From NCBI GenBank assembly GCA_036675345.1, contig JAKFFE010000022.1, positions 317,236 to 381,235 on the forward strand: DNA of 64,000 nucleotides. Direction: 5' to 3'. The notes below the pieces were generated by a model that was not told the origin of the DNA, did no database searches, and saw only the letters and a program-made list of their open reading frames with translations. This document shows positions 16,967-25,070 of this stretch, piece after piece. How positions within the stretch are numbered: position 1 is the first letter of the stretch; each line of letters starts with the position of its first letter. This stretch comes from JALYOC01 sp036675345. Its GTDB lineage: Bacteria; Myxococcota; Myxococcia; Myxococcales; Myxococcaceae. The translations under genes were made by a program, and so were the position numbers.

Positions 16967-17665
16967 TCAGCCTCCCGAGAGCTTGTAGCCGACGCCGCGG
17001 ATGGTCTCGATCACATCGCCCTGGGGGCCCAGCTTCTCCCTCAACCGCTTGATGTGGGTGTCCACGGTGCGGGTGGTGATCTCCGCCTGGATCCCCCACA
17101 CATCGGAGAGCAGCACCTCCCGGCTCTGCACCCGGCCCGGACGTTCCAGCAGCGTCTTGAGCAGCCGGAACTCCAGTGCGGTGAGCAGGATCTCCTGGCC
17201 TCCCACCGTGACCTCATGGCGGGAGGGATCCAGCCGCACCGGACCGTGGGTGAGGACCTTCTCCCCGGGGGTTCCGGTCACTCCGCGCCGCTGCACCGCC
17301 CGCACCCGCAGGACCAGCTCCCGGACCGAGAACGGCTTGACCACGTAGTCGTCCGCGCCCAGCTCCAGTCCCAGCACCCGATCCGACTCCTGGCCCTTGG
17401 CGGTGACGATCAACACCGAGGTCCGGCGGTGCTCCGGATCCGACTTCAGCATCCGCAGCACCTCGGTGCCGGACACGTCCGGGAGCATCAGGTCCAGCAG
17501 CACCACATCCGGCTTGAACACCCGGGCCCGGGAGATGGCGGAGGAGCCGGTGCCCACCGTCTCCACCTCGAAGCCGTCCGCCTTGAGGTTGTAGGCGAGC
17601 AGCTCGGCCAGATCTTGTTCGTCCTCGACCACCAGCACGCGGACGGCGGGTACAGCAGAACTCAC
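16967..17665 (-). CDS. phoB: OmpR/PhoB-family response regulator (promoter-proximal copy)
   Basis: A 232-residue regulator. The receiver has VVEDEQD near 12-18, phospho-acceptor Asp58 (LLDLMLPDVSG), the switch Thr in LIVTAKG and KPFSV. The output is a winged helix with ILLTALEFRLLKTLL, TRTVDTHIKRLREKLG and IRGVGYKL. Its direct coupling to the PhoR-like kinase makes it the better candidate for PhoB. Translation starts at a GTG overlapping the TGA of the lipoprotein gene. It is the product expected to bind the Pho box at 12565-12582. Confidence 0.85.
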   Translation of the reverse strand: MSSAVPAVRVLVVEDEQDLAELLAYNLKADGFEVETVGTGSSAISRARVFKPDVVLLDLMLPDVSGTEVLRMLKSDPEHRRTSVLIVTAKGQESDRVLGLELGADDYVVKPFSVRELVLRVRAVQRRGVTGTPGEKVLTHGPVRLDPSRHEVTVGGQEILLTALEFRLLKTLLERPGRVQSREVLLSDVWGIQAEITTRTVDTHIKRLREKLGPQGDVIETIRGVGYKLSGG

Positions 17666-18165
17666 GGGTCAATCCTCGGATCGCAGGCGATGTACGGCGA
17701 GTAGATAACCAGCGGGTTCGCCGGAAGCCGCGTTCCGCTCTGCCGGACTCCCTCCGGCAGCGGGGTGCAAGAAGTGCCCACCAGGCGAGGGACCGCGTCG
17801 GTGGAGATCGCCTCCACCACCACCCGGTAATCGGTCCCCACCTCGGCGCGGAAGACCAGCTCCTGTCCGCTGGGGGCCTCGGCGCCCAGCGGGATGCGGA
17901 TCGCGCGGCGCTCCACCCCGGTCGCGTCGTACAGGCGCACGTAGTGGTCCCGGGGCACGGAGGGGTTGGCGCCCAGGCACTGGTCCACCAGCGTCTCGCA
18001 CGGATGCGCGGCAATCCCCTTCAGCAGCGCCACCTGCAGCAGCGCGGTGTCCTCGGCGGCTGCCGGGGCCAGGGAGAGGGAGAAGTCCAGTCCACCCCCG
18101 ACGGGTTGGTCCGGCCCTCCACAGGCCAGCAGCAGGACGCTGACCAGCAGAGAGCGCCGGTTCAT
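17662..18165 (-). CDS. Lipoprotein of the phoBR operon, function unknown
   Basis: A 167-residue lipoprotein. The ATG at 18165 opens a short signal peptide with lipobox Leu-Leu-Ala-Cys (Cys14), and the mature part begins Gly-Gly-Pro-Asp. The body is probably beta-rich, with four Cys that could form disulphides (HPCETLVDQC, TSCTPL and IACDP). No family is recognised. Its start overlaps the stop of the TPR protein (ATGA) and its stop overlaps the GTG of the PhoB-like gene, so the three are translationally locked together and an envelope role in the same response is plausible. Confidence 0.72.
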   Translation of the reverse strand: MNRRSLLVSVLLLACGGPDQPVGGGLDFSLSLAPAAAEDTALLQVALLKGIAAHPCETLVDQCLGANPSVPRDHYVRLYDATGVERRAIRIPLGAEAPSGQELVFRAEVGTDYRVVVEAISTDAVPRLVGTSCTPLPEGVRQSGTRLPANPLVIYSPYIACDPRIDP

Positions 18166-19061
18166 GGGCCCCCCGGGACGGTGATGGTCACCGTGACCTG
18201 GCCGGTCTGGCGGGAGGTGGCGACCAGCACCGTGCCCACCACCGCGCCGGTGGCCACCGCGCCCCCCACCGCCCACACCCAGGGGTTGGCGTACCAGGCG
18301 GGCTCCGACGGCTTGTCGGCCACCGCGGCGCGCGACCCCAGCACCCGGAAGGTCAGCGGCGAGTAGGCGTCACCGCTCCCGGCCAACCGGCGCTGGGCGG
18401 CGTCCACCACCTCCACGTAGTACTCGACGTCGTAGGCGCGCTCCTCGGAGGGGATCGCGTAGGCGGGGAGGGTGGCGGAGAAGTGTTCCGGCTGGTCGCG
18501 GACCCGGGAGAAGTCCACCGAGGAATAGGACTGGCCGCCCATCCGCCGGTGGAACAGCTTGCCGCGGGCGCCCAGCGGCAGGGCGTCGATCCGGGCCTGG
18601 GCGACCACCGCCGCGTCCCCCCGGGTGTCCGACAGCGGTTCGAACCGCAGGGTGACCGGCAGCACCCGCCGCCTGCGGATGTCCTGCCGGATCCGCGCGT
18701 ACAGCTGCTGGATCTTGGGAGGGGAGGAGGCGGGGAGGGTGAAGTCCGGCTGGGCCTGGAGCAGCTTCTCGTAGGCGGCGCGCGCCCCCTCTTCGTCACC
18801 CAGGTAGAGCCGGGAGAGCCCCAGCAACCGGTACACCTCCACCAGCAGCGCGTCGGTCAGATCCGGCTCATCCAGGATCGCCTGCAGCTGGGTGACCGCG
18901 GCCTCGAACTCGCCCGCGTCCACCAGCCGCTGGGCGCGCTGCAGCTGGGCGCTGCCCGGGCCGGCGGCGGTCAGCAGCAGGGGGGGCCAGGAGCCGGGGA
19001 ACGCGTGGGCCACGCCCCCAAAGAGCAAGGCGGCGGAGACGACCAGGGGGGCCAGACGCAT
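18162..19061 (-). CDS. Exported TPR protein with C-terminal membrane anchor
   Basis: A 299-residue protein with an N-terminal signal peptide ending near VAHA (residue 20). Tetratricopeptide-like helices follow (about 38-110), including YRLLGLSRLYLGDEEGARAAYEKLL, here quoted only as its pattern of Leu/Ala/Tyr at TPR positions 8 and 20. A beta-rich middle part (about 125-235) comes next, then one transmembrane helix near residues 255-285 (VWAVGGAVATGAVVG). The ATG at 19061 is preceded by GGGGGAA. It heads the minus-strand unit that runs through the PhoB/PhoR genes. The partner is unknown. Confidence 0.72.
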   Translation of the reverse strand: MRLAPLVVSAALLFGGVAHAFPGSWPPLLLTAAGPGSAQLQRAQRLVDAGEFEAAVTQLQAILDEPDLTDALLVEVYRLLGLSRLYLGDEEGARAAYEKLLQAQPDFTLPASSPPKIQQLYARIRQDIRRRRVLPVTLRFEPLSDTRGDAAVVAQARIDALPLGARGKLFHRRMGGQSYSSVDFSRVRDQPEHFSATLPAYAIPSEERAYDVEYYVEVVDAAQRRLAGSGDAYSPLTFRVLGSRAAVADKPSEPAWYANPWVWAVGGAVATGAVVGTVLVATSRQTGQVTVTITVPGGP

Positions 19062-19105
19062 TTCCCCCGCAGGGTAGCACGCCGGATCCCCGCTGCGGAC
19101 CTTCC

Positions 19106-19936
19106 TCACCGGGAGGAGGCCGACGCGACCGCCGGACGGAGGCGGGGCAGCGCCCAGGGTTGGGTGAGCCGGACCGGGGCCGGGTGGTCCTGGGTGGACA
19201 GCCAGACCGGCGCGGAGGTCAGCCTCCCTCCGGCGTGGGTGAAGATCCGCACCCGCTGCAGCTCGGCGCTGGAGCCGGCGTTGTAGATGGACAGGGTCTC
19301 GCCTCCCACCCCGGTCAGCCGCAGCGACCGGGGAACGTGCCGGTGTCCGTGCAGCACCAGGTCGCAGCGCCCCCGGATCAGCTGCAGCAGCTGGGTCCCC
19401 AGCGCCAGCTCTCCCGCATGGGGCAGGCGCAGCGCGGAGGCCAGGTGCTCCCAGACCGACTCTTCGGGCAACGGCAGCAGGTGGTGGTGCAGGGCCAGGA
19501 CCTTGAGCGACTGATCGGGCGCGGAGGCGAAGGCCAGATACACCTGTTCCAGCACCCGGGCGCAGAGCTGTCCGTGCGCGGCCAGGGCGGACCGGTTGTG
19601 GGGAGCGGTGGAGTCCACCAGCACCAGGAACAGGCCCGGTGACTCCTGGATCGCCACCCGCTCGCCGTGCATCAGCTGGGCGCCGGCGTCCTCTCCCACC
19701 CGGTCGTGGTTGCCCGGCACCAGGGAGACCCGGCCGGTCTCCAGCAGCGGAGCGAACAGCCGTCGGAAGGACTGCAGCTGCCGGTGCTTGCCGGACTGGG
19801 TGAGGTCCCCGGTGACCACCACTTGATCCACCCGGGACTGCAGCAGGGTGCGGCACAGCTGCTCCACCACCGCGTCCTGCTGGGGGGACTTTCCGACATG
19901 GAGATCCGAAACGTGGGCCAGGGTCCGGGTTCGCAT
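19106..19936 (-). CDS. Calcineurin-like phosphoesterase, CpdA/Icc-like
   Basis: A 276-residue metallophosphoesterase with all five family motifs: HVSDLHVG (8-15), TGDLTQSG, GNHDR, the loop HHHLLP and HGHRHVP. The dimetal ligands Asp, His, Asn and His are present. The family hydrolyses cyclic nucleotides or other phosphodiesters; the exact substrate cannot be read from sequence. It lies about 45 bases upstream of the TPR gene in the same direction, so it may be the first gene of the phosphate regulatory unit or transcribed alone. Confidence 0.8.
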   Translation of the reverse strand: MRTRTLAHVSDLHVGKSPQQDAVVEQLCRTLLQSRVDQVVVTGDLTQSGKHRQLQSFRRLFAPLLETGRVSLVPGNHDRVGEDAGAQLMHGERVAIQESPGLFLVLVDSTAPHNRSALAAHGQLCARVLEQVYLAFASAPDQSLKVLALHHHLLPLPEESVWEHLASALRLPHAGELALGTQLLQLIRGRCDLVLHGHRHVPRSLRLTGVGGETLSIYNAGSSAELQRVRIFTHAGGRLTSAPVWLSTQDHPAPVRLTQPWALPRLRPAVASASSR

Positions 19937-20026
19937 GCCGCAGGGATATGCGAGGGCGGCAACGGCTGCGGGGACGTGGGGTGAAGCGCCGGCAAGGTGT
20001 CGGTGACAACTTGATGGCGAGGGTGG

Positions 20027-20431
20027 CTAGCCTGCCCTCCAGCCCTGCTGGGCCAAGAGCGCCTGGACCCGGCGCTTCACCTCGTCGCGGATCTGTCGGA
20101 CCTGTTCCACGCTCTTGCCCTTGGGATCCGGGAGCGGCCAGTCGTCCCGTCGCAGTCCGGGGAGGTGGGGACACTGGTCCCCGCAGCCCATGGTGATCAG
20201 CCACTGCGCGCCGGTGGCCAGGGTGTCGGTCAGCAGCCGGGGCTGGGCGCCGGAGAGATCGATCCCGTCCTCTCCCATCGCCGCCAGCACCTCCGGATGG
20301 ACCCGGGGCCCGGGCTGGGTGCCGGCGGAGACCGCCTGGGCCCGCGTCGGGTCGGCCAGGGCATTGAAGTAGGCGGCGGCCATCTGCGAGCGGCCGGCGT
20401 TGTGGACGCAGGCGAAGATCACCGTCTCCAT
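20027..20431 (-). CDS. arsC: Arsenate reductase ArsC, low-molecular-weight phosphatase type
   Basis: A 134-residue arsenate reductase with the P-loop CVHNAGRSQ (CX5R, nucleophile Cys8). Two further redox Cys lie at about 83 and 87 (MGCGDQCPHLPG), the pattern of thioredoxin-coupled ArsC enzymes, which reduce arsenate to arsenite for export. The DDWPLPDPKGK segment carries the general-acid Asp. The ATG shares its A with the last base of the Acr3 stop codon (TGATG). It is the last gene of the ars operon. Confidence 0.9.
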   Translation of the reverse strand: METVIFACVHNAGRSQMAAAYFNALADPTRAQAVSAGTQPGPRVHPEVLAAMGEDGIDLSGAQPRLLTDTLATGAQWLITMGCGDQCPHLPGLRRDDWPLPDPKGKSVEQVRQIRDEVKRRVQALLAQQGWRAG

Positions 20432-21537
20432 CAGTGCCGTCCTTCCAACTTGAGCCGCGCCGGGACCACCGGGGCGCCGGCGTCCGGGAACAGCCGCCGC
20501 TTGAGCCACAGCGACAGGTAGACCAGCGCCACCAGGGCCGGGACCTCGATCAGCGGGCCCACCACGCCGGCCAGCGCCTCGCCCGAGCTGACCCCGAACA
20601 CGCCAATCGCCACCGCGATCGCCAGCTCGAAGTTGTTGCCCGCGGCGGTGAAGGACAGGCTGGCCGTCTCCTCGTAGGAGAAGCCCAGCGCCCGGGAGAG
20701 GGCGAAGGCCACGGTGAACATGATCCCGAAGTAGAGGACCAGAGGCAGGGAGATCCGCAGCACGTCCATCGGCAGCCGGGTCAGCTTGTCTCCCTGCATC
20801 GCGAACATCAGCACGATGGTGTACAGCAGCCCCAGCAGCGCGGTGGGGCCCAGGCGGGGAAGCAGCTTCTCCTCGTACCAGCGTTCGCCCCGGGCCCGGA
20901 CCCCCAGCCAGCGGGTGGCGGCGCCGGCGGCCAAGGGCAGCCCCAGGAAGATCGCCACGCTCTGGGCGATGGTCCACATCGACACCTGGAAGGTGGTCCC
21001 GGTCTCCCCCAGCCAGCCGGGGATCACGGTGATGAACAACCAGCCCAGCACCGAATAGAAGAGGATCTGGAACACCGAGTTGAGCGCCACCAGCACCGCC
21101 GCCAGCTCGTTGCTGCCGCAGGCCAGCGAGTTCCAGATCAGCACCATGGCGATGCAGCGGGCCAGGCCGATCAGGATCAGCCCGGTGCGGTAGTGGGGCA
21201 GATCCGGAAGCAGCCACCAGGCCAGGGCGAACATCAGCACCGGGCCCACGATCCAGTTCAGCAGCAGCGAGGTGCCAAGGAGCCTGCCGCGGTTGCGCAT
21301 CTGCCCCAGCTGGCCGTAGCGGACCTTGGCCAGCACCGGGTACATCATCCACAGCAGCCCCAGGGCGATCGGCAGGGAGACCGATCCCACCTTCACCGTG
21401 TCCAGCGCCGCCCCCAGGCCGGGGAACAGCCGGCCCAGCAGGATCCCGGCGGCCATCGCCACGAAGATCCACAGCGGGAGGAGACGATCCAACCAGGAGA
21501 GTCCGGCCACCACGCCGGCGCGCTGGGGGGCATTCAT
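20431..21537 (-). CDS. acr3: Arsenite efflux permease Acr3
   Basis: A 368-residue polytopic arsenite exporter of the Acr3 (BASS) family with ten expected helices. LARCIAMVLIWN carries the essential Cys, followed by LACGSNELAAVLVALNS, and TAAGNNFELAIA lies in the second inverted repeat. It expels arsenite made by ArsC. The start is the ATG at 21537, overlapping the arsR stop (ATGA). Confidence 0.93.
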   Translation of the reverse strand: MNAPQRAGVVAGLSWLDRLLPLWIFVAMAAGILLGRLFPGLGAALDTVKVGSVSLPIALGLLWMMYPVLAKVRYGQLGQMRNRGRLLGTSLLLNWIVGPVLMFALAWWLLPDLPHYRTGLILIGLARCIAMVLIWNSLACGSNELAAVLVALNSVFQILFYSVLGWLFITVIPGWLGETGTTFQVSMWTIAQSVAIFLGLPLAAGAATRWLGVRARGERWYEEKLLPRLGPTALLGLLYTIVLMFAMQGDKLTRLPMDVLRISLPLVLYFGIMFTVAFALSRALGFSYEETASLSFTAAGNNFELAIAVAIGVFGVSSGEALAGVVGPLIEVPALVALVYLSLWLKRRLFPDAGAPVVPARLKLEGRH

Positions 21538-21899
21538 GAGCAGGCTCCGGGACCACGAGACTTGATCAGGCGTTCCACGTCCCTGGCCAGCACCTCCCGC
21601 TTGCCGAAGGCGGTGGTCAGCACGCGCAGCTGGGCACGGGCCAGTTCGTCCAGCTGCGGCGCCAGGCGGTAGAAGACCCACGCGCCCTCGCGGCGGGTCT
21701 CCACCACCCCCGCGGCCCGCAGCACCGAGAGCTGCCGCGAGGTGTTGGACTGGGTCAGCCCCAGTGCGCCCTCCAGATGGCAGACGCACAGCTCGCCGTG
21801 GGCCAGCAGCGCCACCATCCGCAGGCGGGTGGGATCTCCCAGCGCCTTGAGCAGGCGGGTCAGCGGACCGACTTCCAGCGAGGCGATGGCCAAGGACAT
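21534..21899 (-). CDS. arsR: Arsenical resistance repressor ArsR
   Basis: A 121-residue winged-helix repressor of the ArsR/SmtB family. The metalloid-binding motif ELCVCHLEGAL has the Cys pair in the recognition-helix region as in classical arsenic sensors, and SNTSRQLSVLRAAGVVETRREGAWVFYRL forms the recognition helix and wing (described by its ends only in family alignments). The start at 21899 follows AT-rich sequence likely to contain its operator. It should repress arsR-acr3-arsC until arsenite binds. Confidence 0.9.
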   Translation of the reverse strand: MSLAIASLEVGPLTRLLKALGDPTRLRMVALLAHGELCVCHLEGALGLTQSNTSRQLSVLRAAGVVETRREGAWVFYRLAPQLDELARAQLRVLTTAFGKREVLARDVERLIKSRGPGACS

Positions 21900-21903
21900 G
21901 AGG

Positions 21904-21921
21904 AAATGCGGATATGTGAAT
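21904..21921 (-). promoter_or_regulatory. Candidate ArsR operator
   Basis: AAATGCGGATATGTGAAT (plus strand) is an AT-rich imperfect dyad around a central ATAT, placed 5-22 bases upstream of the arsR start. ArsR-family sites are often AT-rich imperfect repeats in this position. Dyad symmetry is weak (about half of the arm positions), so this is a suggestion. Confidence 0.3.
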
Positions 21922-22058
21922 CTCCGGGTCCGCGCAAGGCGGTGCGCCGGGCTGTCACCTGGAAGTTGCCGAACCCAGCGGCAGGCGGGCAGGCAGGGCG
22001 GCGCAGTGAGGGGGCGGGACGGCCGCGGCCCGGGGGCGGGCTGGAGTCCCCCGTCCAT

Positions 22059-22074
22059 GTCACCTCCGGGTGAC
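22059..22074. promoter_or_regulatory. Perfect inverted repeat upstream of the TonB receptor gene
   Basis: GTCACC-TCCG-GGTGAC is a perfect 6-bp inverted repeat with a four-base centre, located about 105 bases upstream of the receptor start in the divergent region shared with arsR. It may be an operator for a dimeric regulator. GTCAC is also a Pho half-site core, but the arms are inverted rather than direct. Confidence 0.35.
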
Positions 22075-22088
22075 CTGGCGACACGGAA

Positions 22089-22106
22089 CGATCACCGAAC
22101 CGTCGG
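22089..22106 (+). promoter_or_regulatory. Possible degenerate Pho box upstream of the TonB receptor gene
   Basis: CGATCAC-CGAA-CCGTCGG matches the pstS Pho box (CCGTCAC-CGAA-ACGTCAC) at 13 of 18 positions, with the same CGAA spacer and the same 11-bp period and orientation relative to the gene. The second half-site is weak. If real, it would place the TonB receptor and its lipoprotein partner in the phosphate regulon. Confidence 0.3.
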
Positions 22107-22178
22107 CGACCTTTCGCGCGGGGGATCCGGCGCTGGCGGTACCTATGCGCCCGCAACCGAACCCCCCTTGAGGCCGCC

Positions 22179-25037
22179 GTGCGCATCCTGCTCTCCGCTC
22201 TTGTTGTCGCCCTCTCCACCGCGTCCGCCGCGCAGCAGCCGGACGCCGCGCCGGCCCCGGTGGTGGGTTCGCCGGTCGCCGTCTCCCCGGGGGCCCCGGT
22301 GCAGGGCGTGCCGGTCTCCGTCTCCACCGGGACCCCGGTGCAGGCCGCGCCGGTCTCCGTCTCCCCCGAGGCCCGCATCCCCTCCGGGATCCGGGGCCGG
22401 CTCACCGATGCGGTCACCGGAGAGCCGCTGGTCCTCTGTTCGGTGAAGGTGACCGAGGGCGGTTCCGCCAGCACCGAGACCGACCTGGAGGGCAACTTCC
22501 AGCTGGCGCTGCCCCCGGGCAGCTACACCCTGCGCTTCTGGTACGACCAGTACGTCGGCGTGGATGTGAAGCAGATCCGGGTCGGGGAGGGGTTCCTCCA
22601 GCAGGACGTGGCCCTCAAGCCGGTGGAGGGGTCGTTCGTCGAAGAGCTGGTGGTGATGGGCACCGTCGATCGCAAGAGCGAGGGCGGCCTGCTGCTGGAC
22701 CGGAAGATGTCCAACACGGTCAGCGACGCCATCTCCTCCGAGCAGATCTCCCGCTCTCCGGACTCCAACGCCGGGGACGCGGTCAAGCGGGTGACCTCAG
22801 TCACGGTGGTGGGCCGCAACGTCTTCCTGCGCGGGCTGGGCGGCCGCTACGCCGCCACCACCGTCAACGGGGTGGCGCTGCCGAGCATGGATCCGGACGG
22901 GCACCAGGCCCCGCTGGATCTGTTCCCCAACTCGCTGCTCTCCACCCTCTCGGTCCAGAAGACCTACGGGGCGGAGATGTCCGGTGCGTTTGCCGGCGGG
23001 GTGCTGGGGATCGAGACCAACTCCTATCCGGCCACCCTCCAGACCCAGGTGAAGCTCTCCCTGGGCGGCAACACCCAGACCACCTTCCGGGCCCGGGAGG
23101 GCTTCCTGGGCGGGGGCTCCTTCCTGGGGCTGGGAATGGAGCGGCCACTCTCGGGGCTGCCCACCGACAAGCCGGTCCTCTCCAACGATCCCCAGGCAGA
23201 GTCGGTCAGCGAGGGCTTCCGCAATGTCTGGTCCAGCGAGACCCTGCGCGGTCTTCCCAACGGCAGCGCCTCGGTGGCGGTGGGGAACACCCACTCCTAT
23301 GACGGTGGCCGGGCGCTGGGCTACCTGGCCAACGTCTCCCTCTCCCGTGGGGAGAGCGCGCAGACCGCCTCGGTGCGCAACTTCCGGTTCGACACCAACA
23401 CCGGCGAGCTGATCCCCAGGGATCGCTACCAGTCGATCACCGGCGGGGTGAACTCCTCCCTGGGAGCGCTGCTCAACGTCGGCTACCAGCTGGATCCGGA
23501 TCACGACCTGGGCCTCTTGACCCTGCTCTCCCGCTCCGCGGAGAGCACCGCCCAGCACCTGTCCGGGTACTCGGACAACGACTCGGGAGACTTCGACTCC
23601 ACCCGGCTCAAGGACACCCTGCGCACCCTCAGCTTCAGCCAGCTGCGCGGCTCGCACCGCTTCGGGACCGAAGGCGTGTTCACCCTCAAGTGGCAGGGGA
23701 ACTTCCAGCTCACCCTGGCCGAGGAGCCGGACACCCGCGACTTCCAGTACGTGGAGAACCAGCAGGGCGTCCTCCAGTACCGGGAGATGGCCAACAGCGG
23801 CGAGCGCTTCTTCTCCCAGCTCTCCGACCAGGGTGGGGGAGGGTCCGCCCAGCTGCGCTGGAGCCAGGGTTCGCTGGCGCTGACCGGCGGGCTCTCCGCC
23901 CAGGTCTCCTCGCGCTCCTTCGATGCGCGCCGGTTCCAGTTCCGCTCGCTGCGCGACGAGGCCTTCGACAGCGCGCTGCTCAGCCTGACCCCGGAGGAGA
24001 TGTTCGCCGAGGACCACCTGGGGCCCTCCTTCCTGGCCAACGAGTCCACCTTCAACACCGACCGTTACCGCGGCACCCAGCGGCTGCTGGGCGGGTTCGT
24101 CTCCGCCGAGCTGCCGCTGACCCAGTCCCTGCGCGCGGTGGCCGGCGCCCGGCTGGAGTCCTTCTCCCAGCGCCTGGACTCGGACAGCCCGTTTGCCCCC
24201 GGAGCCACCCCCTCCGCGGCGCGAGAGGAGCTGCAGCCGATGCCTTCCCTGAACGTGATCTGGGCGGCCACCGGGGAGATGAACCTCCGGGGCGGGTACA
24301 GCTTCACCGTGGCCCGGCCGCAGTTCCGGGAGATCGCCCCCTTCCAGTACTACGACGCCGTCCGCCGCCGGGCGATCAGCGGCAACCCGGGGCTGGTCTC
24401 CTCGCGGATCCACAACCTGGACGCGCGCTGGGAGTGGTTCCTGGGCGAGACCGAGGTCCTCTCCGCCGGCGGCTTCTTCAAGCAGTTCCTGGATCCGATC
24501 GAGCAGGTGGTGGTCAGCGCCAACCAGGGAGATCTGGGCTACCGCAACGCCGAGGCCGCCACCGTGCTGGGCCTGGAGCTGGAGGCCCGCGCCTCCCTGG
24601 GCCGGCTGAACCCGGTGCTCTCCCCGCTCCGGGTGGGGGCCAACGTCAGCCTGATCCACTCCCAGGTGTCGCTGGGCGCGGGCCAGGCGGTCTCCACCAG
24701 CGCCCACCGGCCGCTGCAGGGCCAGTCCCCGTACGTGATCAACGCCAACCTTGGCTACCTGGCCGAGGCCACCGGCACCGAGCTCACCGCGCTGTACAAC
24801 GTGTTCGGACCGCGGATCTCCGAGGTGGGCTTCAACTACCTGCCCGACACCTACGAGCAGCCGCTGCACCGGCTGGACCTGACCGTCAGCCAGCGGCTGG
24901 GCAAGTCCCTGCGCCTGAAGGCCACCGCCACCAACGTCCTCAACCAGTCGTCGGTCTTCACCCAGCAGGGCGCCGAGGTCTTCCGCTTCCGGCCCGGCGC
25001 CACGGTGATGACCCAGCTGGAGTGGTCCCCGCTGTAA
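22179..25037 (+). CDS. TonB-dependent outer-membrane receptor with N-terminal CarboxypepD-like domain
   Basis: A 952-residue receptor with a signal peptide (about residues 1-18). A Val/Ser/Pro repeat segment follows (31-69), then a carboxypeptidase-regulatory-like beta-sandwich (about 69-155, starting IRGRLTDAVTGEP). The plug domain (about 185-285) contains NVFLRGLGGRYAATTVNGV, and a 22-strand-type barrel runs to the C-terminus. A TonB-box-like stretch lies near EELVVMG. It imports an unknown ligand using TonB energy. Translation starts at GTG 22179. The beta-helix-like lipoprotein gene follows by 33 bases, an arrangement suggesting a receptor and its surface or periplasmic partner. Confidence 0.88.
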   Translation: MRILLSALVVALSTASAAQQPDAAPAPVVGSPVAVSPGAPVQGVPVSVSTGTPVQAAPVSVSPEARIPSGIRGRLTDAVTGEPLVLCSVKVTEGGSASTETDLEGNFQLALPPGSYTLRFWYDQYVGVDVKQIRVGEGFLQQDVALKPVEGSFVEELVVMGTVDRKSEGGLLLDRKMSNTVSDAISSEQISRSPDSNAGDAVKRVTSVTVVGRNVFLRGLGGRYAATTVNGVALPSMDPDGHQAPLDLFPNSLLSTLSVQKTYGAEMSGAFAGGVLGIETNSYPATLQTQVKLSLGGNTQTTFRAREGFLGGGSFLGLGMERPLSGLPTDKPVLSNDPQAESVSEGFRNVWSSETLRGLPNGSASVAVGNTHSYDGGRALGYLANVSLSRGESAQTASVRNFRFDTNTGELIPRDRYQSITGGVNSSLGALLNVGYQLDPDHDLGLLTLLSRSAESTAQHLSGYSDNDSGDFDSTRLKDTLRTLSFSQLRGSHRFGTEGVFTLKWQGNFQLTLAEEPDTRDFQYVENQQGVLQYREMANSGERFFSQLSDQGGGGSAQLRWSQGSLALTGGLSAQVSSRSFDARRFQFRSLRDEAFDSALLSLTPEEMFAEDHLGPSFLANESTFNTDRYRGTQRLLGGFVSAELPLTQSLRAVAGARLESFSQRLDSDSPFAPGATPSAAREELQPMPSLNVIWAATGEMNLRGGYSFTVARPQFREIAPFQYYDAVRRRAISGNPGLVSSRIHNLDARWEWFLGETEVLSAGGFFKQFLDPIEQVVVSANQGDLGYRNAEAATVLGLELEARASLGRLNPVLSPLRVGANVSLIHSQVSLGAGQAVSTSAHRPLQGQSPYVINANLGYLAEATGTELTALYNVFGPRISEVGFNYLPDTYEQPLHRLDLTVSQRLGKSLRLKATATNVLNQSSVFTQQGAEVFRFRPGATVMTQLEWSPL
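22269..22385 (+). repeat. 39-bp (13-residue) tandem repeat in the receptor N-terminus
   Basis: Three consecutive 13-residue units (starting SPVAVSPG, VPVSVSTG and APVSVSPE) occupy residues 31-69. At the DNA level the phrases GCCGGTCTCCGTCTCC and CCCCGGTGCAGG recur with a 39-base period. The segment links the signal peptide to the first folded domain and is probably flexible. Copy-number change would keep the frame. Confidence 0.75.
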
Positions 25038-25070
25038 CCCCTTTCCCCCCACAACAAAGAGGTCCTCAAG

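Noticed and set aside
14602..17052. Open frame of 816 codons on the plus strand opposite the phosphoesterase and PhoR-like genes
   Set aside because: Same antisense artefact of strong third-position GC bias; no domain is recognisable.
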